Origin: DATGPD01 sp041398565
GTDB lineage: Bacteria > Planctomycetota > UBA1135 > UBA2386
Assembly (NCBI GenBank): GCA_041398565.1
Contig: JAWKUN010000005.1
Span: forward strand, 930,001-994,000
Direction of reading: 5' to 3'
DNA length: 64,000 bases
Notes under the pieces: generated by a model
Database searches by the model: none
What the model was told of the DNA's origin: nothing
Seen by the model: only the letters and a program-made list of their open reading frames with translations
Shown here: one piece after another, positions 36,032-43,827 of the stretch
Position numbering within the stretch: the first letter of the stretch is position 1
Layout of the letters: the number at the start of each line of letters is the position of its first letter
Program-made: the position numbers and the translations under genes

Positions 36032-37861
36032 ATGGCCACGCACATCCTCGGAATCTCCGCCTTCTACCACGACTCCGCCGCGGCGCTGCTGCGCGACGGC
36101 GAGATCGTCGCCGCAGCCCAGGAAGAGCGCTTCACCCGCAAGAAGCACGACGCTGGCTTCCCCAAGAAGGCGGTCGAGTACTGCCTCGACTCTGCCGGAA
36201 TCAGGGCTGCCGACCTCGACTACGTCGCCTTCTACGACAAGCCGCTGCTCAAGTTCGACCGGCTCATGGAGACCTACCTCTCCTACGCGCCGGCGGGAAT
36301 CAAGTCGTTCATGACCGCCATCCCGGTGTGGATGCGCGAGAAGCTGCACATCCCGCGCACGCTGACGCGCGAGCTCGGCGCCAAGCCGAAGCGGCCCTAC
36401 GTGTTCCCCGAACACCACGAGAGTCACGCAGCGAGCGCCTTCTTCCCGTCGCCGTTCCAGGAGGCCGCAGTCGTCACCATGGACGGGGTCGGCGAGTGGG
36501 CGACGACGTCAGTGGGCATCGGCAGCGGCAACAAGATCCGGCTCACGCACGAGATCCGCTTCCCGCACAGCCTCGGCCTGCTCTACACCGCGTTCACCTA
36601 CTACTGCGGCTTCAAGGTCAACTCGGGCGAGTACAAGCTCATGGGGCTGGCGCCGTACGGCGAGCCCAAGTTCGCCGACAAGGTCAGGCAGCTCATCGAC
36701 CTGAAGGAGGACGGTAGCTACCGCCTCGACATGAGCTACTTCGACTACTGCGCCGGGCTGCGCATGATCAACCGGAAGTTCTGCGACCTGTTCGGCGCGC
36801 CGGCCCGCACGCCGGAGATGGAGCTGACGCAGTTCTACATGGACGTCGCCGCGTCGATCCAGAAGGTCACCGAAGAGGTGATGCTGCGGACGGTACGTTT
36901 CGCGCACGAAGTGACCGGCAAGAAGTACCTCTGCCTCGCGGGTGGCGTGGCGCTCAACTGCGTCGGCAACGGCAAGGTCCTGCGCGACGGGCCATTCGAC
37001 ACCATCTGGATCCAGCCGGCCGCCGGCGACGCCGGCGGTGCGCTCGGCGCCGCCCTCATGGTCTGGCACCAGTTGCTGGACAAGCCGCGCAAGGTCGAGG
37101 GCCGAGACTTGCAGAAGGCCAGCCTGCTCGGCCCGGCCTTCAAGAACGACGACATCCGCGCCGAGTTGCGCAGCCGCGAGCTCATCTTCGAGGAGTACGC
37201 CAGCGAGGACGCGCTGTGCGACCGCGTTGCCGAGCTGATTGCCGACGAGAACGTGATCGGTTGGTTCCAGGGGCGCATGGAGTTCGGCCCGCGCGCGCTC
37301 GGTTCGCGCAGCATCATCGGCGACGCACGTTCGGCCAAGATGCAGAGCGTGATGAACCTGAAGATCAAGTTCCGCGAGTCGTTCCGGCCGTTCGCGCCGA
37401 TCGTCCTGCGCGAGGACTGCTCGGAGTACTTCGGCATGGACGCCAAGCACGAGAGCCCCTACATGCTCCTCGTCGCGCCCGTGCGCGACGACAAGCGCAA
37501 GGCGGTGGATGCCAGCAAGTTCGGCCTCGAGAAGCTCAAGCAACAGCGCTCGGTGGTGCCGGCGATCACGCACGTCGACTACTCGGCGCGCGTGCAGACG
37601 GTCGACGAGACCCGCAACCCGCGCCTCACCCGCCTGCTCCGCAAGTTCAAGGAGAAGACGGGCAGCCCGGTGATGATCAACACCAGCTTCAACGTGCGCG
37701 GCGAGCCGATCGTGTGCACGCCGGAGGACGCCATCCGCTGCTTCTTCGGCACCGAGATGGACGTCCTCGTGCTCGAGAACTTCGTCATCGTGCGCAAGGA
37801 CCAGACTGCCATGCCTGCGATCGACCGCGAGAAGTACCTGTCCGCGTTCGCTCTCGACTGA
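36032..37861 (+). CDS. NodU/CmcH-family carbamoyltransferase
   Basis: A 609-residue O-carbamoyltransferase that transfers a carbamoyl group from carbamoyl phosphate to a hydroxyl of a sugar or secondary metabolite. The N-terminal Kae1-like domain has GISAFYHDSAAALL, the metal-binding HHESHAASAFF and VTMDGVGEWATTS. The C-terminal part holds LAGGVALNCVGNGKV, WFQGRMEFGPRALGSRS and VMINTSFNVRGEPIV, all hallmarks of the family. It is full length. Two small membrane-protein genes follow on the same strand (SxtJ and DUF5989), a grouping seen in many polysaccharide loci. Here the acceptor is probably a surface glycan made by the upstream enzymes. Confidence 0.94.
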   Translation: MATHILGISAFYHDSAAALLRDGEIVAAAQEERFTRKKHDAGFPKKAVEYCLDSAGIRAADLDYVAFYDKPLLKFDRLMETYLSYAPAGIKSFMTAIPVWMREKLHIPRTLTRELGAKPKRPYVFPEHHESHAASAFFPSPFQEAAVVTMDGVGEWATTSVGIGSGNKIRLTHEIRFPHSLGLLYTAFTYYCGFKVNSGEYKLMGLAPYGEPKFADKVRQLIDLKEDGSYRLDMSYFDYCAGLRMINRKFCDLFGAPARTPEMELTQFYMDVAASIQKVTEEVMLRTVRFAHEVTGKKYLCLAGGVALNCVGNGKVLRDGPFDTIWIQPAAGDAGGALGAALMVWHQLLDKPRKVEGRDLQKASLLGPAFKNDDIRAELRSRELIFEEYASEDALCDRVAELIADENVIGWFQGRMEFGPRALGSRSIIGDARSAKMQSVMNLKIKFRESFRPFAPIVLREDCSEYFGMDAKHESPYMLLVAPVRDDKRKAVDASKFGLEKLKQQRSVVPAITHVDYSARVQTVDETRNPRLTRLLRKFKEKTGSPVMINTSFNVRGEPIVCTPEDAIRCFFGTEMDVLVLENFVIVRKDQTAMPAIDREKYLSAFALD

Positions 37862-37882
37862 CCGCGCGACCGCCATCCGCAC

Positions 37883-38299
37883 ATGCTGAAGCTCGACCTG
37901 AATCCCAAGGACAGCCAACTACGCCAGTTCGCGTGGGTCTCCCTGATCGGTTTCCCGCTGATCGGCTGGGTCCTCCTGCACTGGCGCTTCGGCTTCTCGA
38001 CGACCGTCGCCTGGTCGCTGACTGCCGTCGGCGCTTTGGTGTTCGTGCTGGGCATGGCGTCCACCAAGGCGATCAAACCCTTGTTCGTGGGCCTCATGCT
38101 CATCGCCGTGCCGATCGGCATCGCGCTCTCGACGGTCGTGCTCGGCCTGTTGTACTACCTGCTCTTCACGCCCGTGGCTCTGCTGTTCAAGGTCATGGGT
38201 CGCGACAAGCTGAACCGTCGCCTCGACCCGCAGGCGGCCACGTATTGGGTCGAGCGCAAGACAGCGATCCCCGCAGCCCGCTACTTGCGGATGTACTGA
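37883..38299 (+). CDS. SxtJ-family membrane protein
   Basis: A 138-residue membrane protein starting 21 bases after the carbamoyltransferase stop. It has a cytosolic start with LDLNPKDSQLRQFAWVSLIG, then about three to four helices, and ends in TYWVERKTAIPAARYLRMY. The pattern fits the SxtJ family, named from the saxitoxin cluster and found next to carbamoyltransferases. Its biochemical role is unknown; adjacency suggests it localises or assists the carbamoyltransferase at the membrane. Confidence 0.82.
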   Translation: MLKLDLNPKDSQLRQFAWVSLIGFPLIGWVLLHWRFGFSTTVAWSLTAVGALVFVLGMASTKAIKPLFVGLMLIAVPIGIALSTVVLGLLYYLLFTPVALLFKVMGRDKLNRRLDPQAATYWVERKTAIPAARYLRMY

Positions 38300-38345
38300 T
38301 ACTCTGCCTCTACCAGCCCGAACCTCGAGCTCTCGACCCGCAGCC

Positions 38346-38546
38346 ATGAACGACCAACCCAACCAGAACTTCGACGACCTGGCGGCCCAATCCAAGGGCG
38401 GCGGCATCATCAGCGAATTCACGGCCTTCATGAAGGACAACGCCAAGTGGTGGTTGATCCCCTTCCTGGTCGTCTTCGGCCTGCTCGGCCTGATCATCGT
38501 GCTCGGCGGCACCGGGGTCGCGCCGTTCATCTACGCGATGTTCTGA
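38346..38546 (+). CDS. DUF5989 small membrane protein
   Basis: A 66-residue protein. A hydrophilic start (MNDQPNQNFDDLAAQSKGG) leads into EFTAFMKDNAKWWLIPFLVV and one membrane helix ending TGVAPFIYAMF. The KWWLIP and APFIY motifs are characteristic of DUF5989, which accompanies SxtJ and carbamoyltransferases. It lies 46 bases after the SxtJ gene. It is probably a small partner in the same membrane assembly; its function is unproven. Confidence 0.82.
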   Translation: MNDQPNQNFDDLAAQSKGGGIISEFTAFMKDNAKWWLIPFLVVFGLLGLIIVLGGTGVAPFIYAMF

Positions 38547-38697
38547 CCGCTGTCGGGACGGCTCGGACCGACGCTCGACACAGGTGTTCGGTCCGAACCG
38601 CCGTCCGAGGTCCGCGCGGCAGCCGAGCCCGCGTTGTCGACTCTCGTCGGTCGGCTCGCTTGCCTCTCGGACGCTCCGGGGCGAACATCGGCCAGAC

Positions 38698-39276
38698 GTG
38701 TCGACGCCAGCCTCCCTTGCCGCCGCCGGACACCAGCTCGTCCTCGAGCTGACGCGGCGCTACACCGAGCCCCACCGCCGCTACCACGACATCCGCCACA
38801 TCGCGCAGATGCTGGCGTGGGGCATGGAGGTCGGGCTGGACGACGCCCAGGTATGGGCGATCTGGTTCCACGATGCGGTCTACGACCCCCGTCGCCCGGA
38901 CAACGAAGAGCAGAGCGCCGTGCTTGCAGAACGCTGTCTACTCGCCTCGGGCCACGGCCAAGACCTGGTGAACGTGGTGACCCAGATCGTGCGCGACACC
39001 AGGACCCACACGCCGACCGTGCGCGAGAGCGGCCTGGTGCTCGATCTCGACCTCGGCACCCTGGCGCTGCCGTGGGACGCCTTCTGCAACAACACCGCGG
39101 CGATCCGTGGTGAATACGCGCACGTCGACGACGCCTCCTTCGCCACCGGGCGCCGGCGGTTCATGGCCGGACTGCTGGAGCGCCCGCGGCTCTTCTTCAC
39201 CCCGTGGGGCGAGAAGCGCGAGGCCACCGCTCGAGCCAACATCACTCGTTTCCTGAACGACTCGGGCGCCGACTGA
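38698..39276 (+). CDS. HD-superfamily predicted phosphohydrolase
   Basis: A 192-residue protein of the COG4339 type. The metal-binding HD signature is spread over RRYHDIRHIAQML and AIWFHDAVYDPRRPDNEEQS, with a further Asp in LDLDLGTLALP. Such proteins hydrolyse phosphate esters or nucleotides, but no substrate is established for this subgroup. GTG 38698 gives MSTPASLAAAGHQLVLELTRRY, a sensible start; the frame remains open further left but is Arg/Ser-rich. It is followed after 110 bases by a sigma factor gene and is probably a separate unit from the DUF5989 gene. Confidence 0.82.
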   Translation: MSTPASLAAAGHQLVLELTRRYTEPHRRYHDIRHIAQMLAWGMEVGLDDAQVWAIWFHDAVYDPRRPDNEEQSAVLAERCLLASGHGQDLVNVVTQIVRDTRTHTPTVRESGLVLDLDLGTLALPWDAFCNNTAAIRGEYAHVDDASFATGRRRFMAGLLERPRLFFTPWGEKREATARANITRFLNDSGAD

Positions 39277-39387
39277 CCTGACGCCGCGCTGGCATGGGAC
39301 GTCGGCGGGAACGCGTCCCGCTTTGTTTCGATCTTCGACACCTGCGTCAAGGGGCCGAGGCCGGAACCCGATCTCCGAGAAACACAC

Positions 39388-40218
39388 ATGGGGAAGATCA
39401 TGCGCGACCACGGGCTCGACACGTACCTGGCGGAGATCAACGAAGTCCCGCTGCTGACGGCGGATCAAGAGATCCAACTCGCGAGGCGCATCCAGCAGGG
39501 TGACCGGGCGGCGCGCGAGCACATGATCCGCGCCAACCTGCGCCTCGTCGTCTCGATCGCCAAGAACTACGTCCACCGCGGCCTCTCGTTCATGGACCTG
39601 ATCGAGGAGGGCAACATCGGTCTGATGAAGGCAGTGGAGAAGTTCGATCCCGACGCCGGCTGCCGCTTCTCCACCTACGCCACCTGGTGGATCAAGCAGG
39701 GAATCCGCCGCTCGCTGATCAACTCGGTCAAGACGGTGCGGGTGCCCTCGTACATGGCCGAAATCGTCTCGCGTTGGAAGACCATGGCGATGGAGTTGAC
39801 CTACCGCATCGGCCGAGCGCCGACGACGGCCGAGATCGCCCAGGAACTCGAGCTGCCGGAGCACAACTGGAACGTGGTGCGCGACACGGTGACCTCCAAC
39901 TCGCAGCCGACACACTCGGTCGGCACCGACGCATCCTGCGTCTACACGGACTCGTTGGAGGATACGCGTACCCGCTCACCGGAGGACGAGATCCTCACCA
40001 ACCAGGAGCTCGATCGGGTCTCCGAGCTGTTGGACGTGATCGACGAACGCGAGGCCAACATCCTGCGCCTGCGCTTCGGCCTGCAGAGCGGCAAGCCGAT
40101 GACTCTCAAGGCCATCGGCGAGAGCATGGGTCTCACGCGCGAGCGTGTGCGGCAGATGGAGCAGGAGGCCCTGCGCAAGCTCTACTGCACCATGTCGCGC
40201 GAGTTCGGCACCGACTGA
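39388..40218 (+). CDS. RNA polymerase sigma-70 factor, RpoD-like group 2
   Basis: A 276-residue sigma factor with regions 1.2, 2, 3 and 4 but no region 1.1. Region 1.2 starts at once (DTYLAEINEVPLLTADQEIQ), region 2 has NLRLVVSIAKNYVHRGLSF and GCRFSTYATWWIKQGIRRS (the -10 recognition and core binding part), and region 4 ends with GESMGLTRERVRQMEQEALR. Lack of region 1.1 and the short length fit an accessory, non-essential relative of the housekeeping sigma, perhaps for stationary-phase or stress genes. Region 2.4 looks intact, so -10 preference should be near the housekeeping one. Confidence 0.93.
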   Translation: MGKIMRDHGLDTYLAEINEVPLLTADQEIQLARRIQQGDRAAREHMIRANLRLVVSIAKNYVHRGLSFMDLIEEGNIGLMKAVEKFDPDAGCRFSTYATWWIKQGIRRSLINSVKTVRVPSYMAEIVSRWKTMAMELTYRIGRAPTTAEIAQELELPEHNWNVVRDTVTSNSQPTHSVGTDASCVYTDSLEDTRTRSPEDEILTNQELDRVSELLDVIDEREANILRLRFGLQSGKPMTLKAIGESMGLTRERVRQMEQEALRKLYCTMSREFGTD

Positions 40219-40263
40219 CGGTTCGCCTCGGCTTCCGCCGGCGCCTTGCGCCATGATGGCGGC

Positions 40264-41415
40264 GTGCCCGCGCACGTTCACGGAAGTCCGACCTCGCTCT
40301 ACGTGCACGTGCCGTTCTGCGTGGTGAAGTGCGGCTACTGCGACTTCAACTCGTTCACGGCCGACGGTGCGGCTCCCCTCGACCGCTACCTCGACGCGCT
40401 GTCACGCGAGATGGTGCTCGCCGATCTCCCGCGAGATCCGGTGAGCGTGTTCATCGGCGGCGGCACGCCCAGCTACCTCGACGAGGCGCGCCTGGAGCGG
40501 CTGCTCGCGATCCTGACTCGGCACGTCGACCTGCACCGGTGCCCGGAGGTCACGATGGAGGCCAACCCCGAGAGTGTGACTTCGGCGAAGGCGAGTCTGG
40601 CGCGCAGCGCGGGCGTGCGGCGCGTGAGCATGGGTGCGCAGTCGTTCGACGACCACTTTCTCCGCCTGCTCGATCGCGCCCACGATGCCCGTCGCACCGT
40701 CCGGGCCGTGGCCGAGCTGCGCACCGCCGGGGTCGACAACGTCAACCTCGACCTGATCTTCGCCCTGCCCGGACAGACGCTGGGGCAATGGCAGTCCGAC
40801 CTCGAGGCCGCTCTCGCGCTGACGCCCGAGCACCTGTCGTGCTACAGCCTGACCTTCGAGCCGGGGACGCGCTTCTTCCGCGATCTGCGGCAGGGTCGCA
40901 TGCACAGGAGCGACGAAGACGTCGACCGCGCCATGTTCCTGCACACTCGGGCGCGCCTCGCCGACGCCGGCTACGACGCGTACGAGATCAGCAACTTCGC
41001 CGGTCGCGGTGGGCCCTGCAGACACAACGACCACTATTGGCTGCAGGGAGACTACGTGGGCGTCGGGCCCGGAGCCGCGTCCCATCGGCGAGGCGTGCGG
41101 TGGACCAACCTCAAGTCGCTGGAGGCGTGGGCGGACGCGCTCGCCCGGGGTCTGCCGCCGGTGGCCGAAGCGGAGACCCTGACCCCGCGTCAGCGCACAG
41201 CCGAGGCTCTCTGGCTCGGTCTTCGTCGCCGGGACGGCGTCGACTTGGCGCAGGTCGCGGGCACGACCGGGGTCGATGCCGAGCGGGCCTTCGCCGGCGA
41301 GCTGGACGGCCTGATCGAAGCGGGCCTGCTCACCCGCCAAGGCGTGTGCATCCGTCTCTCGCACTCGGGCCTGCTCGTTGCGGACGAGATCGGTGCGCGC
41401 ATACTGCGCGCGTGA
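40264..41415 (+). CDS. hemW: Radical SAM heme chaperone HemW
   Basis: A 383-residue radical SAM protein of the HemN/HemW group. The cluster motif is CVVKCGYCDF (C-x3-C-x2-C with the Tyr typical of HemW) after LYVHVPF. Other marks are VFIGGGTPSYLDEARL, TMEANPES, and QSFDDHFLRLLDRAHDA. Loss of the long HemN N-terminal region indicates HemW, a heme-binding chaperone, rather than coproporphyrinogen dehydrogenase. GTG 40264 is used; TTG 40246 is an alternative. The stop overlaps the following lipoprotein GTG (GTGA), so translation is probably coupled. Confidence 0.9.
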   Translation: MPAHVHGSPTSLYVHVPFCVVKCGYCDFNSFTADGAAPLDRYLDALSREMVLADLPRDPVSVFIGGGTPSYLDEARLERLLAILTRHVDLHRCPEVTMEANPESVTSAKASLARSAGVRRVSMGAQSFDDHFLRLLDRAHDARRTVRAVAELRTAGVDNVNLDLIFALPGQTLGQWQSDLEAALALTPEHLSCYSLTFEPGTRFFRDLRQGRMHRSDEDVDRAMFLHTRARLADAGYDAYEISNFAGRGGPCRHNDHYWLQGDYVGVGPGAASHRRGVRWTNLKSLEAWADALARGLPPVAEAETLTPRQRTAEALWLGLRRRDGVDLAQVAGTTGVDAERAFAGELDGLIEAGLLTRQGVCIRLSHSGLLVADEIGARILRA

Positions 41416-41840
41416 AGCTCCTGCACTGCGCCGCTCTGGCGTTCTTCTTGCTCACTGCCCCGGGGTGCTACTTCGGTCGCGCGGTGGTGAACGAGCCACT
41501 CGACCGCGCGAACCTGAATCGGCTACAGCCCGGCAGCACCACGGCCAAACAGGCGGTGGAGATCCTCGGCGCGCCGGCCGAGGTGGTCCAGCTCGGCAAG
41601 CGCTCCGCCTACCGCTACGACCACAGCGTGCAGAAGGAGGCGGCGACGTGGTTCGTGCTCGTCGCCATGCTCAACACCGACCTACGACAGGACCGCGCCT
41701 GGCTCTTCTTCGACGAGAACAACGTGCTGACCCACGTCGGCGCGACGCTCGCCGCGCACCACCCGCAGTACGCCTTCCCCTGGGAAGACGTGCACGAGGC
41801 GTCCGACAACCAAGCGCGCGACGAGAAGCGCTTCCGATGA
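41412..41840 (+). CDS. BamE/SmpA-like lipoprotein (1)
   Basis: A 142-residue predicted lipoprotein: MKLLHCAALAFFLLTAPGC, with Cys19 as the lipidated residue. The mature start has LNRLQPGSTTAKQAVEILGA, the pattern of the SmpA/OmlA/BamE fold (a short helix-helix-strand module that docks on outer-membrane assembly factors). The GTG start overlaps the hemW stop by four bases, and its own stop overlaps the next ATG (ATGA). The hemW connection looks positional rather than functional. Confidence 0.75.
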   Translation: MKLLHCAALAFFLLTAPGCYFGRAVVNEPLDRANLNRLQPGSTTAKQAVEILGAPAEVVQLGKRSAYRYDHSVQKEAATWFVLVAMLNTDLRQDRAWLFFDENNVLTHVGATLAAHHPQYAFPWEDVHEASDNQARDEKRFR

Positions 41841-42397
41841 ACCTCGGGAACGCCGGCAACACCGTGCGATCAGTGTGGTCCGGGCCGGGCCGTCCGGCCG
41901 GCGCCCGTCTCGCGCACGCACCGACTCGCGCGACCGGCGATGGCATCCGGGGCGCGCTCGCAGTGCTGGCTCTCGGGATGTTGCTCATGAGCAGCAGCTG
42001 CATCACCGTTCGCTTCGTGCGCACGCGCGCGTTCGAGCCGATTCCCGACGAGGTGCTCGACGGCCTGCGTGCGGGACGCGACGACCTGACGCGATGTCTC
42101 GCGGCGCTGGGTGCACCCAACCTGGTCTTCGAACAGCCCGGCGACGGGGTGGCGCTCGCCTACGCGTGGCTCGATCAGTTCGTCTGGGGTATCGATGCCA
42201 GCCTGAGCCTGCGCGGCTTCGCCGTGTCGGCAGACCTGGGCCGCGACGTGCGCAAGATGCACGGGGTGGTCCTGTTCTTCGACCGTGAGCTGCAACTGGT
42301 CGAGGTCGAACGTGGTCTCCTCCGCGACTTCTTGCTGGCGCGAGGTCGCCGGCGTCCGGCGTCGATCGAGCCCTCGGACGATTCGCAGCGGCGGTGA
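41837..42397 (+). CDS. BamE/SmpA-like lipoprotein (2)
   Basis: A 186-residue protein starting at ATG 41837 within the preceding stop (ATGA). A 30-residue basic leader precedes a hydrophobic stretch ending MLLMSSSC, a good lipobox, so an internal start nearer that stretch is possible. After the Cys, LDGLRAGRDDLTRCLAALGA again resembles the SmpA/BamE module seen in the neighbour, suggesting two related lipoproteins made together. The rest is beta-rich, followed by an Arg/Pro tail. Function is unknown. Confidence 0.7.
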   Translation: MNLGNAGNTVRSVWSGPGRPAGARLAHAPTRATGDGIRGALAVLALGMLLMSSSCITVRFVRTRAFEPIPDEVLDGLRAGRDDLTRCLAALGAPNLVFEQPGDGVALAYAWLDQFVWGIDASLSLRGFAVSADLGRDVRKMHGVVLFFDRELQLVEVERGLLRDFLLARGRRRPASIEPSDDSQRR

Positions 42398-42454
42398 GGC
42401 CGGCGGGCTGGATTCGGTTCGAATCTCCAGCGCTTCACCGCGTCGGAATGCCGA

Positions 42455-42652
42455 TCAGAACGTCGGCCAAATACCGACTTGTCCGTTGATCAACAACCCC
42501 AGAGCGGTCAGAACCCCCAGGATGGCCGCCCCGACGAACAAGCCAGCCACGAAGGTGGCGAACTCGGCGAAGCTGGGGAAGAAGCGACTCAGCAGGTCGA
42601 GGATGGTCTCGTCGGACTCGGCCGCAGGCGTGTGGTGTTCTGGATGAACCAT
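42455..42652 (-). CDS. Small single-helix membrane protein
   Basis: A 65-residue product: an acidic head (MVHPEHHTPAAESDETILD), an amphipathic LLSRFFPSFAEF, then one Gly/Ala-rich helix (FVAGLFVGAAILGVLTALGL). Third codon positions are strongly GC, like those of real genes here. No family is recognised. Its ATG shares the CCATGG at 42649-42654 with the divergent acyltransferase candidate start, so one of the two starts is probably annotated too far upstream. Moderate confidence that it is expressed. Confidence 0.5.
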   Translation of the reverse strand: MVHPEHHTPAAESDETILDLLSRFFPSFAEFATFVAGLFVGAAILGVLTALGLLINGQVGIWPTF

Positions 42653-43823
42653 GGTGGAATCGAACGATTCGGAAAGGGCGACGGCGACACAGAATTGCGG
42701 CGAGGTCGAGTTGCCGCCACGCTTTTCCAGCGGGTCGGCCGATGCCGGCCACGGAGAGGCCGAACGGGGCGCTGACGCCTACTCCGCCTACCGCCGCCGC
42801 CGGCACTTTGCCTCGCTGGACGGCGTGCGCTGCGTCAGCATCCTCGCCGTGCTGTGGCACCACAGCCCCACGATCGACTTCACGCCCCTGACCCGCGGCT
42901 TCCTCGGCGTCGACCTGTTCTTCGTCCTGAGCGGATTCCTCATCACCACGCTGCTCCTGCGCGAGCGCGACGCCACCGGGACGATCTCGCTGCGCGCGTT
43001 CTACATGCGCCGCGTGCTGCGCATCTTTCCGCTGTACTACGCGGTGCTGTTCGGTCAGGCGCTCGTGCTGGCGTTGCTCAAGCCGGGCTCGGAGATGGCC
43101 AAGGGGTTCTTCGACGTCTTGCCGTGGTACGTCACCTACACCGCCAACTGGGGGCCGAAGGAGAACCTCTTCGCGCACGCCTGGTCGCTGGCTGTCGAAG
43201 AACAGTTCTACCTGGTGTGGCCGCCGCTCCTGGCGCTGCTCGGGATGCGCGCCGCGACGTGGCTGCTGGTGGCATTCCTGGCCCTCAACCAAGCACTGGA
43301 CTTCGGTGCGTTCGGGCCCGAGTCCATCCACCTCGCGCGCAAGCTCGCCTCCTTCTCGGCGGTGGGCCTCGGGGTGCTGCTCGCGCGCCTGCTGCACTCG
43401 CCGCCCTCGTTCGCGCGCATCGCGGCGTGGACCGGAAACCACCATTTCGTCTGGCTACCCATCGCAGCGCTGGCTGGCCTCGTCTGGATCCCTGGCGACA
43501 TCGGTGGGTGGCCGCGCCTGTGCATCCACCTGACCATGGCCGCGTTGGTGGCGGCCGTGGTGGTGCCCGAGCGGCACGCACTGATGGGCCTGTTCCGCCA
43601 CCGCCTGGTCAGGCACATCGGCATGATCAGCTACGGCATGTACCTGCTGCACCAGCTGTGCTACATCCCGGTGGCCCGGGTCGTCGGCCGCGAGCCGGGC
43701 TGGAAGACGCCGGTCTTCTTCGCCCTCGGCACGGTCGCCACGGTGGTGGTGGCGACCTTCAGCTACCGCACCTTCGAGAGCTACTTCCTGCGGCTCAAGA
43801 CGCGCTTCGAGCGCAAGCGCTGA
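42651..43823 (+). CDS. Acyltransferase 3 (OafA-like)
   Basis: An integral membrane O-acyltransferase, probably acetylating a surface glycan or lipid. The catalytic region follows FASLDGVRCVSILAVLWHHS, with FLGVDLFFVLSGFLITTLLL and RRVLRIFPLYYAVLFGQAL; about ten helices are visible to the end. The ATG at 42651 adds a 50-residue soluble head; a TTG at 42711 would shorten it to about 30 residues and avoid overlapping the divergent gene start. It converges tail to tail with the aminotransferase gene, leaving only four bases between the stops. It fits the wider polysaccharide-modification theme. Confidence 0.88.
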   Translation: MVESNDSERATATQNCGEVELPPRFSSGSADAGHGEAERGADAYSAYRRRRHFASLDGVRCVSILAVLWHHSPTIDFTPLTRGFLGVDLFFVLSGFLITTLLLRERDATGTISLRAFYMRRVLRIFPLYYAVLFGQALVLALLKPGSEMAKGFFDVLPWYVTYTANWGPKENLFAHAWSLAVEEQFYLVWPPLLALLGMRAATWLLVAFLALNQALDFGAFGPESIHLARKLASFSAVGLGVLLARLLHSPPSFARIAAWTGNHHFVWLPIAALAGLVWIPGDIGGWPRLCIHLTMAALVAAVVVPERHALMGLFRHRLVRHIGMISYGMYLLHQLCYIPVARVVGREPGWKTPVFFALGTVATVVVATFSYRTFESYFLRLKTRFERKR

Positions 43824-43827
43824 CGGC

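Noticed and set aside
42412..42432. GGTTCGAATC, a tRNA T-loop-like motif
   Set aside because: The adjacent bases do not pair as a T stem, and no cloverleaf can be built around it.
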